DNA of 64,000 bases from positions 248,001 through 312,000 of the forward strand of contig NZ_CP118612.1 of assembly GCF_028993555.1 (NCBI RefSeq), read 5' to 3'. The notes under the pieces were generated by a model. The model did not search any database and was not told the origin of the DNA. It saw only the letters and a list, made by a program, of their open reading frames with translations. A program made the translations under genes and the position numbers. The DNA is from Ensifer adhaerens (GTDB lineage: Bacteria > Pseudomonadota > Alphaproteobacteria > Rhizobiales > Rhizobiaceae). Below are positions 24,720 through 34,078 of the stretch, piece by piece; position 1 is the stretch's first letter, and each line of letters starts with the position of its first letter.

Positions 24720-27700
24720 TCAATGACGCAATCTAAGGACCGCATTGGACTTCGCTACAAGCAATGCTGCGGCCTCGATCAACTGCTGAGAAGTGAAAGG
24801 CTTCATCAGTAGCCTCGCGCCGGCAAAGCCCGTTGGCAGTGCCTCACGGCCGTAACCCGTGACGAAGACAAACGGGATTTTCTTCCGGGCCAAGGCGGCC
24901 GCGATCTCTCCGACCGATTGCCCGTGCAGGTTCGCGTCGACCATCGCCCCGTCCAATTGCTCCCGATCGATGATGCGCAACGCATCGTCTATCGTCGACG
25001 CCGGCCCCACCACATGGGCATGCTCGTCCTCAAGCACCGAGGCGATCTCAAAGGCAATCAGGGGCTCGTCTTCAATGATCGCAAATTTCTTTCCGTTGAT
25101 GTTCGCCGAACCCGAGTTCACGCCCAGCGGAGAGCCCTTCGATAAGGGACCCGCGGCCTCAGTTGGATTGCTTTCAATGAAATCCGGCTCCAGCGGAAGA
25201 ACGATCTCCCAACGTATCCCGTTTGCCTCGATCGAGCGATGCGCATGGCCGCCGCCGCCGCTTAGTACCTGCTCTATCAGCTTCGTTCCAAAACCCTGGT
25301 CGCCTAGCGACTTTACGGATGGTCCGCCTCGTTCTCGCCAGTCAAGGCGAAGAGTGTCGTCCTTCAGAACCCAGTCGATTGATACCGTGCCGGCCCGGGT
25401 CGAAAGCGAACCATACTTGACTGCATTGGTCCCGAGTTCGTGCACCATCATAGCCATATGCAGCGCCGTTTGCGGATCGAGCCTAATTGGCGGACCGGAG
25501 ACCACGACACGATCATCGTCAACCGCTCCAGGCAGCAGTTGATCGCGGAAAATGTCTTCCAGCTCCGCACCCTCCCAGCCGGTACGGCTCAAAAGCGAGT
25601 GCATTCGCGACATCGACTGAAGGCGCCCGCTGAAGCTCTCGGTGAAGGCCGCCGGATCCTTGGCTGAACGCAGCGTCTGCCGCGCAATCGCCTGTATCGA
25701 CGCGAGCATATTCTTGACCCGGTGACTGAGTTCGCTCAGCAAAAGCTGCTGGGTTTCTTCTGCACGCTTGCGGTCGGTAATGTCGCGGGCTGCGCCGAAC
25801 CACTCGATGATGTCTCCGTCGTTGCCGAGGAGGGGTACCGCACGCGAATGGGTCCATCCAAGACTTCCGTCAACCAGTATGACCCGGTGATCCATTTCGA
25901 AGGTAGTCTTGTTCCGGATGGCATCCTCGATATTCGTCAGGATATGTGTCTGATCGGCGGCAGGGATATATCTCTCGAGCCAACTGTCACTTGGATCCTC
26001 GGTGTCGGCCACAAAGTCCTTGCCTTGCAGGTATCGCATCTCCCGCCAGTCAGGGCTCATGCGATAGACGATGTCAGAGCTCGCTGTGACGTAGGCGCGA
26101 AACCGCTCCTCGCTTGCTCGCAAACTCTCCGCCGCTTTGGTTCGCTGATGGGCCATCTTGAGATGCGCCTCGACGCGCGCCAACAATTCACGTGCGCTGA
26201 ATGGCTTGATCAAGTAGTCGTCGGCGCCTGCCTGCATGCCCTCGATCCGGCTTTCTTCGCCGGCGCGTGCCGACAGAACGATGATTGGAATGGTGCTTGT
26301 TTGCTGGTCTGAACGAAGCCTCTCGAGCAATTCCAGTCCATCAAACCCTGGCATCATAACGTCTGTGAGAATGAGGTCCGGTCGTCGAGAAGCTATTGAA
26401 GCGAGTGCTGCTTGCCCATCGCCGACGACCGTCACGTCGTACTGGCCGCCGAGTAGACGGCGCATGTAGTCTCGCATGTCAGAGTTGTCATCCACGACCA
26501 ACAGGGACGGGCGGCGACCATTGCTCGCCTGCACTACGTGGGCAGCAGGTTCGACTTCGGATAGTTCTGCGTCTTGGTCTGAATCGGGCAGCCATCGAAG
26601 GGCCTCTTCCACGAAAGGCGAAATGCCAATTGCTGTTGATGGGCGACTGTCACCTGTGCCGGCTTGATCGGTTGCCAGGTGGCTGTTTCCTTGTGGGATG
26701 GCGACCCTTACAGTCGTGCCTTTGCCAAGATGGCTGTCGGCCGAGACCGTCCCACCGTGAAGCTTTACGAGTTCCTGAACAAAAGCCAGTCCGATGCCGG
26801 ATCCTTCCCGACTACGCCCCTTGGCGCCTTCGACGCGATGGAATCGCTCAAACAGTCGAGGCATTTCTTCGGGTGGAATACCGATTCCCGTATCGCAGAC
26901 CGTCAGAACGAAATTGTCTGCATCGGTCGTCAGCTTGACAGCGATCTCTCCTTCCAAGGTGAATTTGAAGGCATTGGAGAGAAGGTTGAGAACGATCTTT
27001 TCCCACATCTGACGATCGACGTGGGCCGGTGCGGGAAGCGGAGGCGTATCGACGGTCAGGCGCAATCCCGCTTTTTCCGTCGCGGATCGGAAGGCGCTTG
27101 CAAGTTCCGCCGTTGCTGAGGCGAGGTCGGTCGGCTCGAATTGCGCCTGCAGCCGTCCCGCCTCTATACGTGAGAATTCCAGCAGCGTGTTCACCAGCTT
27201 GAGCAGCCGGAGGGAATTGCGGTGAGCGATGAGCAGCCGCTCACGATCGCCGGGCAACCGGTCGCCTCGCGCTATCAGGTCTTCGATATGGCCGAGCATC
27301 AGCGTCAGCGGCGTGCGAAACTCGTGACTGACATTCGAAAAGAACACGGTCTTTGCGCGGTCGATCTCCGCCAGCGCTTCGGCGCGTTTGCGTTCGTCTT
27401 CATAAGACTGCGCATTTGATATCGCGCTTGCGACTTGCGCTTTCATGAGTTGCAGGAAGTCGTAATAATGCTCGTCCAGTTTCAAGCGTGGATTGATGCC
27501 AACGACCAGAAAGCCGGTTGCTTCCCGTGCGTTGGCGGCGGCCACCGGCAGCACGATTGCCGTGTGCGGAAGATCGCGTGGAGTTTCACCTGCAGTTGCC
27601 GGGAAACGCGAACCCAGATCATCCACGATTCTAAGTGCTAAGGTCGTGTCAAAGTGCCAGCCTTCGCCACTGTCGTGCTGCGTCAGCCTCACAGCTTGCG

Positions 27701-28424
27701 GGCACATTGCATGGCCATGCTCCAGGCCGGACAGCCCGGAAAGGCGCGCCCGTTTGCGGGCGGGATCGAGTAGGTAGAGAAGGGCGAAGGGAACATCCCT
27801 TTGGTGCTTTGCGAATGTCTCTGCGGCCGTCGTGCACGCTTCGATAGGTGTGCGCGCATCGCCCGAACGAGATGCCAGATCGCGAAGCACAACAATCCGG
27901 CGCTCTCCAATGACCTTGTCAGTAATTTCGGTCACGGTGGCGAGGACGCCGCCGATCCCGTTTTCGGCTGCTTCGTCAGGAACGGGGCTGTAGGCAATGG
28001 TGAAATGGGTCTCTTCGAGGAAGCCGTGCCGGTTGATCTCCAACTCGATGTCGTCGTTCCACGTCGCGGGCCCACCGTTGAACGGAGTGTCGATCAGTGG
28101 CTTCAGGATATGCCAGATCTCGCTCCAGCATTCACTGACCGGTTTGCCGAGCGCCCAGGAGTGCTTGGCGCCAAGTACCGGCCGATAGGCATCGTTGTAG
28201 ATTGAAACATATTGCGGCCCCCACCACAGCAGCAGCGGGAAGCGGTTCACCAGGAGGAAAGGGATCATGACCCTCAGCGTCGGCGACCATTGCTCCATTG
28301 GCCCGATGGGCGTCGCGGACCAGTCGTAGTCCTGAATCAAGGTTTCCATCTCGCCGTGGCCCGCAGGCGACGAAGCATCGATGAGGGGCTGGTCCCGGTC
28401 GGCCGTGCTTTTGGCGTCTGACAT
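24720..28424 (-). CDS. Large hybrid sensor kinase: GAF, HisKA kinase, receiver, PAS, HWE kinase, receiver
   Basis: ATG 28424 gives 1234 residues. In order: a PAS-like N-terminus (about 20-150), GAF (about 170-330), a HisKA/HATPase kinase with SNVSHEFRTPL near 363 and NLLSNAFKFT, receiver 1 with LLVVDDNSDMRDYM near 640 and DVMMPGFDG near 686, PAS (about 780-885), an HWE kinase with LSELSHRVKNML near 899 and HELGTNAVKYGSLS, and receiver 2 with FAIIEDEPLIAFEI near 1113, AMVDANLHG near 1160 and the FATGUY-like FVFVTGYG. Two kinase chemistries in one chain suggest signal integration onto the general stress pathway. An EcfG-type promoter lies 38 bases upstream. Confidence 0.9.
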   Translation of the reverse strand: MSDAKSTADRDQPLIDASSPAGHGEMETLIQDYDWSATPIGPMEQWSPTLRVMIPFLLVNRFPLLLWWGPQYVSIYNDAYRPVLGAKHSWALGKPVSECWSEIWHILKPLIDTPFNGGPATWNDDIELEINRHGFLEETHFTIAYSPVPDEAAENGIGGVLATVTEITDKVIGERRIVVLRDLASRSGDARTPIEACTTAAETFAKHQRDVPFALLYLLDPARKRARLSGLSGLEHGHAMCPQAVRLTQHDSGEGWHFDTTLALRIVDDLGSRFPATAGETPRDLPHTAIVLPVAAANAREATGFLVVGINPRLKLDEHYYDFLQLMKAQVASAISNAQSYEDERKRAEALAEIDRAKTVFFSNVSHEFRTPLTLMLGHIEDLIARGDRLPGDRERLLIAHRNSLRLLKLVNTLLEFSRIEAGRLQAQFEPTDLASATAELASAFRSATEKAGLRLTVDTPPLPAPAHVDRQMWEKIVLNLLSNAFKFTLEGEIAVKLTTDADNFVLTVCDTGIGIPPEEMPRLFERFHRVEGAKGRSREGSGIGLAFVQELVKLHGGTVSADSHLGKGTTVRVAIPQGNSHLATDQAGTGDSRPSTAIGISPFVEEALRWLPDSDQDAELSEVEPAAHVVQASNGRRPSLLVVDDNSDMRDYMRRLLGGQYDVTVVGDGQAALASIASRRPDLILTDVMMPGFDGLELLERLRSDQQTSTIPIIVLSARAGEESRIEGMQAGADDYLIKPFSARELLARVEAHLKMAHQRTKAAESLRASEERFRAYVTASSDIVYRMSPDWREMRYLQGKDFVADTEDPSDSWLERYIPAADQTHILTNIEDAIRNKTTFEMDHRVILVDGSLGWTHSRAVPLLGNDGDIIEWFGAARDITDRKRAEETQQLLLSELSHRVKNMLASIQAIARQTLRSAKDPAAFTESFSGRLQSMSRMHSLLSRTGWEGAELEDIFRDQLLPGAVDDDRVVVSGPPIRLDPQTALHMAMMVHELGTNAVKYGSLSTRAGTVSIDWVLKDDTLRLDWRERGGPSVKSLGDQGFGTKLIEQVLSGGGGHAHRSIEANGIRWEIVLPLEPDFIESNPTEAAGPLSKGSPLGVNSGSANINGKKFAIIEDEPLIAFEIASVLEDEHAHVVGPASTIDDALRIIDREQLDGAMVDANLHGQSVGEIAAALARKKIPFVFVTGYGREALPTGFAGARLLMKPFTSQQLIEAAALLVAKSNAVLRLRH

Positions 28425-28461
28425 GACGCGGATCCCCGATAGACTACGCTTAAGGACCTTA

Positions 28462-28486
28462 AACGCCAGGTACTGAAAACAGTTCC
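28462..28486 (-). promoter_or_regulatory. EcfG/RpoE2-type promoter for the hybrid kinase
   Basis: GGAAC (28486-28482), 16 bases, CGTT, that is N18 then TT at 28463-28462, on the minus strand. This implies feedback of the stress sigma on its sensor. Confidence 0.75.
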
Positions 28487-28569
28487 GATTCCGCGCTCGG
28501 CGGACTAAGTGAACTTGGGAGCGGGGTGTCCAGTAGACAATCACGGACCGCTTCGTGATCCGTGCCTGA

Positions 28570-28595
28570 GATCGCATAATGTATCGAATGGAAGG
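28570..28595 (+). repeat. Copy 1 of a dif-like short repeat
   Basis: GATCGCATAATGTATCGA at 28570-28587 is followed by ATGGAAGGGG. The same 18-base core recurs at 46287 and 54306. CGCATAATGTAT matches the XerC half and centre of bacterial dif sites; the XerD half is not matched. Confidence 0.6.
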
Positions 28596-28687
28596 GGAGG
28601 CGCGCGGCGACGGAAATCTTCGTGCTTCGGTTAAACCGCCTCACTGTGCTTAATGTTGTTAAACGCACAGGTGTAGCGGGCTCTGGG

Positions 28688-29140
28688 TTAAAGACCGGTC
28701 ACCGGCTGTGGCGTCGGTAGAGCAGTATTGGTTTCATTAAGAATACTGAATGCATACCGCCCCTTAGCGTCTACGTCGACCGAGTAGGTCAAGCGTTCCC
28801 GTATGCGATTGTTTTGGTCGAACGTGATCACCTTGGGTTTTAGTAGAGTAATCGCGGCGTCGTCGACATAGAGGGAGTTGCAGATGATTATCGCGTCGCC
28901 AGGCTGGCACGTGCGGGCGGCCGCACCGTTGAGGATACAGCATCTCGATCCGCGTTCGCCAAGGATGACATATGTGGAAATTCGCGCGCCCGAATTCCTG
29001 TTCCAGATTTCCACGAATTCCATTGGGAGGATGCCAGCGGCCTCACAATGATCGGGGTCGAGGGTAATCGATCCGTGATAATTGAGGTTTGCTTCGGTCA
29101 CGTAAATGCCGTGCAGCTTACCCGCGACAAGCTTTCGCAT
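28688..29140 (-). CDS. panD: Aspartate 1-decarboxylase (PanD)
   Basis: The 150-residue protein begins MRKLVAGKLHGIYVTEANLN, then YHGSITLD, which contains the Gly-Ser self-cleavage site that makes the pyruvoyl group. GAAARTCQPGDAIIICN is the usual C-terminal half. It makes beta-alanine from aspartate for pantothenate. The length is slightly above the usual 125-140, with a C-terminal extension. It is the last gene after ETF-QO on the same strand, an unusual neighbour for panD. Confidence 0.92.
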   Translation of the reverse strand: MRKLVAGKLHGIYVTEANLNYHGSITLDPDHCEAAGILPMEFVEIWNRNSGARISTYVILGERGSRCCILNGAAARTCQPGDAIIICNSLYVDDAAITLLKPKVITFDQNNRIRERLTYSVDVDAKGRYAFSILNETNTALPTPQPVTGL

Positions 29141-29199
29141 CGTTCCTCCTCGTCAACTTCGTACAGGCACCGTGGAAATGACCCCCGCGCAACCCGAAC

Positions 29200-30861
29200 T
29201 TACATGTTTGGATAGACCGGGCCTTCGCCTCCCTGCGGTGGCACCCAGTTGATGTTCTGGTTCGGGTCCTTGATGTCGCAGGTCTTGCAGTGCACGCAGT
29301 TCTGCGCGTTGATGACGAAGACTTGCCTGCCGTCCTTTTCCACCCACTCGTAGACGCCGGCCGGACAGTAGCGTGTCGACGGACCGGCATAGGTGTCGTG
29401 CTCTGACGACTTCTGTAGCGCCATGTCCTTCACCTGCAGGTGGATCGGCTGGTCTTCCTCGTGGTTGGTGTTCGACAGGAACACCGAAGAGAGCCGGTCG
29501 AAGGTGAGCACGCCATCCGGCTTCGGATAGTCGATCTTCTGGTGCGCGACAGCTGGCTCGAGCGACTGCGCGTCGGTCTTGCCGTGTTTCAGCGTGCCGA
29601 AGAAGGAGAAGCCAAAGAGCTGGTTGGTCCACATATCGAGACCGCCGAGCGCGACACCAATCGCCGTGCCGAACTTCGACCACAGCGGCTTGACGTTGCG
29701 CACGCGCTTCAGGTCCTGGCCGATGGCGCTGTCGCGCCAGCCGCGCTCGATCTCGATCGGCTCGTCATTGGCGCGACCGGCCGCGATCGCCGCCGCCAGC
29801 TTCTCGGCCGCGAGAATGCCCGACAGCACCGCATTGTGGCTGCCCTTGATGCGCGGCACGTTGACGAGACCGGCCGAACAGCCGATCAGCGCGCCGCCGG
29901 GGAACGACAGCTTCGGCACCGACTGGTAGCCGCCCTCGGTGATCGCACGGGCCCCATAGGACAGCCGCTTGCCGCCCTCGAAAGTACCGCGAATGGCGGG
30001 GTGCGTCTTGAAGCGCTGGAATTCCTCGAACGGGAAGAGATAGGGGTTCTTGTAGTTGAGGTGCACGACGAAACCGACGGCAACCATGTTGTCTTCGAGG
30101 TGGTAGAGGAACGAACCGCCGCCGGTCTTCATGCCGAGCGGCCAGCCGAAGGAGTGCTGCACCAGGCCCGGACGATGGTGCTCGGGCTTGACCTGCCAGA
30201 GTTCCTTGAGCCCGATGCCGAACTTCTGGACGTCGCGGTCTTTCGACAGATCGAACTTGGCGATCAGTTGTTTGGCGAGCGAGCCGCGCACGCCTTCGCC
30301 GATCAGCGTGTACTTGCCCAACAGCGCCATGCCGCGGGCGAAGTTCGGGCCCGGCTCGCCGTTGCGCTCGATGCCCATGTCGCCGGTGGCGACACCGATG
30401 ACGGCGCCCTCGTCGTTATAGAGCACTTCGGTTGCGGCAAAGCCCGGATAAATCTCGACGCCGAGCGCTTCGGCGTGGCCTGCCAGCCACCGACAGACGT
30501 TGCCGAGGGAGACGATGTAGTTGCCGTGATTGTTCATCAGCGGCGGCATCATGAAATTCGGCAGCCGGATCGAGCCGGCGGGCCCCAGGAACAGGAAGTG
30601 GTCGTCCGTGACTTCGGTCTTGAACGGATGGTCGGCTTCCTCGCGCCAGCCCGGCAGCAGCCGGTCGATACCGATGGGATCGACGACGGCGCCCGAGAGA
30701 ATATGCGCGCCGACTTCGGCGCCCTTTTCGAGCACCACGACAGACAGATCCGGATTGACCTGCTTCAGCCGGATCGCTGCTGCAAGACCCGCCGGCCCCG
30801 CGCCGACGATCACAACGTCGAACTCCATGCTCTCGCGTTCGGGCAGATCTTGCTCGGTCAT
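29200..30861 (-). CDS. Electron transfer flavoprotein-ubiquinone oxidoreductase
   Basis: The 553-residue protein has an N-terminal FAD motif (DVVIVGAGPAGLAAAIRLKQ), the ETF-QO middle with GYQSVPKLSFPGGALIGCSA, and a C-terminal 4Fe-4S ferredoxin-like domain (RYCPAG, then INAQNCVHCKTCDIKDPNQN). It is full length with all cluster cysteines. It passes electrons from reduced ETF to ubiquinone at the inner membrane. Codon use is more core-like than its neighbours, suggesting a copy of a housekeeping gene. It pairs functionally with etfBA at 40744-42503. Confidence 0.95.
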   Translation of the reverse strand: MTEQDLPERESMEFDVVIVGAGPAGLAAAIRLKQVNPDLSVVVLEKGAEVGAHILSGAVVDPIGIDRLLPGWREEADHPFKTEVTDDHFLFLGPAGSIRLPNFMMPPLMNNHGNYIVSLGNVCRWLAGHAEALGVEIYPGFAATEVLYNDEGAVIGVATGDMGIERNGEPGPNFARGMALLGKYTLIGEGVRGSLAKQLIAKFDLSKDRDVQKFGIGLKELWQVKPEHHRPGLVQHSFGWPLGMKTGGGSFLYHLEDNMVAVGFVVHLNYKNPYLFPFEEFQRFKTHPAIRGTFEGGKRLSYGARAITEGGYQSVPKLSFPGGALIGCSAGLVNVPRIKGSHNAVLSGILAAEKLAAAIAAGRANDEPIEIERGWRDSAIGQDLKRVRNVKPLWSKFGTAIGVALGGLDMWTNQLFGFSFFGTLKHGKTDAQSLEPAVAHQKIDYPKPDGVLTFDRLSSVFLSNTNHEEDQPIHLQVKDMALQKSSEHDTYAGPSTRYCPAGVYEWVEKDGRQVFVINAQNCVHCKTCDIKDPNQNINWVPPQGGEGPVYPNM

Positions 30862-30956
30862 AGGGTCATCATCCTTTAGCGGGCCCTCGGAGGGGCACCC
30901 GCGTGATTGCCAATGGGCGCGGTCTTCGTATTATTGCCGTGATGGTGGAGCTTCGT

Positions 30957-31986
30957 TTAGGGTCGCAGGCGTGAGGTAATGTGCTTGGTTTCAAGGTAGG
31001 ACGACATGCCCCATGGACCAAGTTCGCGGCCAATGCCACTCGCCTTGAAGCCGCCCCAGGAAGTCTGAACGAAAATGGCCTGCGGGCTGTTGATCCAGAT
31101 GTGGCCAGCTTCGATTGCGTTTGCCACCCGGAAGCCCTGCTGCTCGTCGCCGCACACGACAGTAGCAACTAGCCCAAAATCGGAGTCGTTTGAGAGTGCG
31201 ACCGCCTCTGCCTCGGTCTCGAAAGTGCGGATGCAAAGGACTGGGCCGAAAATCTCCTCGCGCCAGCTCGCAACAGGCACATCGATGAAAACAGTCGGTT
31301 CGATAAAACAGCCGTCCAGGTGGGGCGGCTTGCCGCCACCTGTGAGCAACGTCAATCCTTCGGCCTTCCCGTGTTCTATGTAGGCGAGCACCTTGGCCTG
31401 CTGAGCCATCGTCGTTATCGGGCCGATTTGGGTACCATCGTCCAGAGGATCCCCCGCCTTCAAGGCCTTGGCTCCGGCGGCAACAGCTTCGGTCGGGGGC
31501 GACCTTCCACGAAGTCGTCACCGGCGGAAAATTCCACGGTACTATCAGGCTTGCGACACCTGCTGGCTCTTGCCGCAAGCGGGCGCGGAAGCCGAGATGG
31601 GGGAGGGCCACCTCGGTATCTTGACGGGTCTCCAGTGCAATTGCCTGTTCAGCGTGATAGGCAAAGGATGCCGCTGCATCGGACACATCTATGCGCGCCT
31701 CGCTGAGCGGTTTGCCATTGTTGCGTGAAGACAAGCGAGCGAGTTCTTCTGCCCGGTCCCGCAGCCTCTCAGCGATGGCTATGAGATAGTGGGAGCGTCC
31801 ACGCCCTCCGGTGTCGCGCCACGCGGGCAAGGCCGCTTTGGCGGCGGCCACGGCCCTTGCGACATCCTCGGGGCCGCCCGAGGAGACCTCGTGATAGGGG
31901 ACGCCGCGGTAGGGATCGAATATCAGTATGCGGCCGGGCACCGTAGGATCTTGCCATTGACCATCTATGAATAGCTGGTGCCGCAT
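30957..31986 (-). pseudogene. Aldehyde dehydrogenase with catalytic core deleted
   Basis: The N-terminal 165 residues (MRHQLFIDGQWQDPTVPGRI to IVPWNFPPVTTSWKVAP) are a normal aldehyde dehydrogenase. Near 31495 the frame changes, and a second frame picks up at TEAVAAGAKALKAGDPLDDG and runs to the normal C-terminus (HIWINSPQAIFVQTSWGGFK). About 140 residues are missing, including the nucleotide-binding continuation, the catalytic Glu and the catalytic Cys. In position it matches a KauB-type guanidinobutyraldehyde dehydrogenase downstream of the decarboxylase. It cannot be active. Confidence 0.85.
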
Positions 31987-31993
31987 GACTTCC

Positions 31994-33610
31994 TCACGCT
32001 GCCAGGGCTTTGGCGAAGTCGGAGTTAGCCCGGATTTCGATGACGGTCGGAACTTTGCGGTCGATGGAGGCTTTCAATTCGGCTTCGAGTTCTGGGAGCG
32101 AGGTCGGGCGGGATGCATGGCAGCCAAGCGCGCCAGCGAGTCCTATGAAGTCGGGAGTGAAGATGTCGACGCCGATCTGCGGGATGTCCCGCTCCGCCAT
32201 GAAGGCCTTGATCTCTCCGTAGCTCGCGTTGTTCCAGATGACGACAGCCGTTGCGATGCCAGCCTCGACAGCGCTTGCGAGTTCCTGCACCGAGAACTGC
32301 AGGCCCCCGTCGCCGATGATGCAAACGGAAGGGCGGTCCGGCGCGCCCAGTTTCGCGCCGAAGGCGGCGGGCAGGCCGTAACCCAGCGTGCCATAGCCGG
32401 TGGAGGAGTTGAAGAAGGAACGGACTCGCGGCGCCTGGTAGAACTGGTTGATGGCATAGACCGGTTCTGTCTGGTCACCGGCGACCATTGCGTCCGGAAG
32501 CACGCTGGAGATGATCTCCATCAGCTTCGCATGGGTACGACAGGCAGGCCACAGACAGGCCTCGACCTTGTCACGCACGGTCTTGGCACGGAACGCGCCG
32601 TCTCGGGCTGGCCTATCTTCGCCGAGGGCGGCGGTGAGACATGCGGTGGCGAGCTTTGCATCGGCAGCGATCGGCACATCCGGGCGCAGACTCGTGACAG
32701 CCTGCGCAGGATCGATGTCGATGCGGATCAGCGGGCCACCGAAGCTGAGCGGCTTCGGCTCGGGGTACATCTCCGTCTCGCCGAATTCCGTGCCGATCGC
32801 GAGGATCGCGTCGCTGGCGGCCAGCTCGTCAAGCAACGGCTGCATGCTCAGGTTGCCTGTCATCGTAAGCGCATGACCAGGCATCAAGATCCCGCGACCG
32901 TTGATGGTCATGAAAACGGGGGCGTCGAGCTTGCGTGCGATGGCGGCGATTTCTTCCGCAGCGTCGACGGCGCCGCCACCCGCAACGATCATGGGACGCT
33001 TCGCTGCCTTGAGGATCGAAGCTGCCTTCTCGATCGCGGCTGGCTCAGCGGCGGCTCGACCCGGGAGCGGCCAGGCTTCGGCCGAAAGATGGCTTGCGGA
33101 AGCGACGATGACGTCGAGCGGGATCTCGATATGAACCGGGCGCGGGCGCGCGGATCTGAAGACGGTGAAGGCGCGCGCCATGACTTCGGGAAGCTGGGCC
33201 GGATCGAGTAGCGTGTGGCTGAAGGCGGCAACCCCGGCTACGAGATTGCGCTGGGAAGGCAACTCGTGCAACCGGCCCTGGCCCATGGAGAGCTGGTCGC
33301 GGGAGTTAACTGCGGAGATCACGAGCATAGGCACAGAATCCGCGTAGGCCTGGCCCATGGCGGTTGCGATGTTCGTCATGCCGGGGCCTGTAACTATGAA
33401 GCAGACACCTGGCTTGCCGGTGACGCGCGCATAACCGTCAGCCATGAAGCCTGCGCCCTGTTCATGACGTGGCGTCAGGTGGCGGATGCTCGTCGCCGGC
33501 AGGCCGCGATAGAGTTCGACCGTGTGCACCCCTGGGATGCCGAAAATATATTCGACGCCATAGGATTCCAGAATTCGCACGAGGTATTCGCCTGTAGTGA
33601 CGTGTTCCAC
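31994..33610 (-). CDS. Thiamine-diphosphate decarboxylase, 5-guanidino-2-oxopentanoate decarboxylase-like
   Basis: From a GTG at 33610, preceded by AAAGGCG, the protein is 538 residues. An ATG at 33682 would add 24. It has all three acetolactate-synthase-type domains: N-terminal YGVEYIFGIPGVHTVELYRG with the catalytic Glu in PRHEQGAGFMADGYARV, the central domain, and the C-terminal ThDP motif GDGGLQFSVQELASAVE to NNASYGEIK. The HTVELYRGL and RHLTPRHEQG wording matches AruI of the arginine transaminase pathway better than acetolactate synthases. Exact substrate is inferred. It leads an operon with the broken dehydrogenase, ETF-QO and panD. Confidence 0.75.
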   Translation of the reverse strand: MEHVTTGEYLVRILESYGVEYIFGIPGVHTVELYRGLPATSIRHLTPRHEQGAGFMADGYARVTGKPGVCFIVTGPGMTNIATAMGQAYADSVPMLVISAVNSRDQLSMGQGRLHELPSQRNLVAGVAAFSHTLLDPAQLPEVMARAFTVFRSARPRPVHIEIPLDVIVASASHLSAEAWPLPGRAAAEPAAIEKAASILKAAKRPMIVAGGGAVDAAEEIAAIARKLDAPVFMTINGRGILMPGHALTMTGNLSMQPLLDELAASDAILAIGTEFGETEMYPEPKPLSFGGPLIRIDIDPAQAVTSLRPDVPIAADAKLATACLTAALGEDRPARDGAFRAKTVRDKVEACLWPACRTHAKLMEIISSVLPDAMVAGDQTEPVYAINQFYQAPRVRSFFNSSTGYGTLGYGLPAAFGAKLGAPDRPSVCIIGDGGLQFSVQELASAVEAGIATAVVIWNNASYGEIKAFMAERDIPQIGVDIFTPDFIGLAGALGCHASRPTSLPELEAELKASIDRKVPTVIEIRANSDFAKALAA

Positions 33611-33682
33611 TGCTTTATCGCCTTTGCGCGCTGGCTGGGTCGATTGCCACGTCGGGACCGTTTGCGCGCCTTGTCCAAGCAA

Positions 33683-34078
33683 ACTTATACGTCCGTGGCG
33701 AGGCGCCTGCCCTCAAAGGAATGGCATTGACCAGCCGTGTTGACGGTGGACGACTAGCAGGACGTCGTGGATGGAAAAATATGAAAGATTGAAAGAAACG
33801 TTGCCTTTGAATGCAACTATCGGGGCACTCGAAGAGTGTGATCGAGTTTGAATCTCATTGACGCGGCGATGGCGATAAAATTCAGTGTTATTTACGTGGT
33901 TATTGATGAATATTGTCATCTTTATGGTTGCGTTGCCGCAATCCGAAGCTGCTAAGTAAATTGTTCAGGCGAAGATAAGTAATAAATCATTTTCTACGGT
34001 AAGATATTGTTGTAAATGCGAATTTGTTGACACGCATTCTGTCTAGGTCCAACGTGAGCGACGCAGGAGGTGGTTCGT
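33683..34078. promoter_or_regulatory. AT-rich divergent control region between decarboxylase and LysR genes
   Basis: About 400 bases with clearly lower GC than the neighbours and no gene. It separates the leftward decarboxylase operon from the rightward LysR gene, where LysR-type regulators normally bind. A TTGACA hexamer lies at 34027-34032, upstream of the LysR start. No specific operator is claimed. Confidence 0.5.

Noticed and set aside
29440..30879. 479-aa plus-strand open frame opposite ETF-QO
   Set aside because: Long antisense frame produced by the strong GC-rich codon bias of the ETF-QO gene; composition (Arg, Ala, Asp, Val rich) is typical of such shadows.
31967..33211. 414-aa plus-strand open frame opposite the decarboxylase gene
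   Set aside because: Shadow of the thiamine-diphosphate enzyme, which has all expected motifs.
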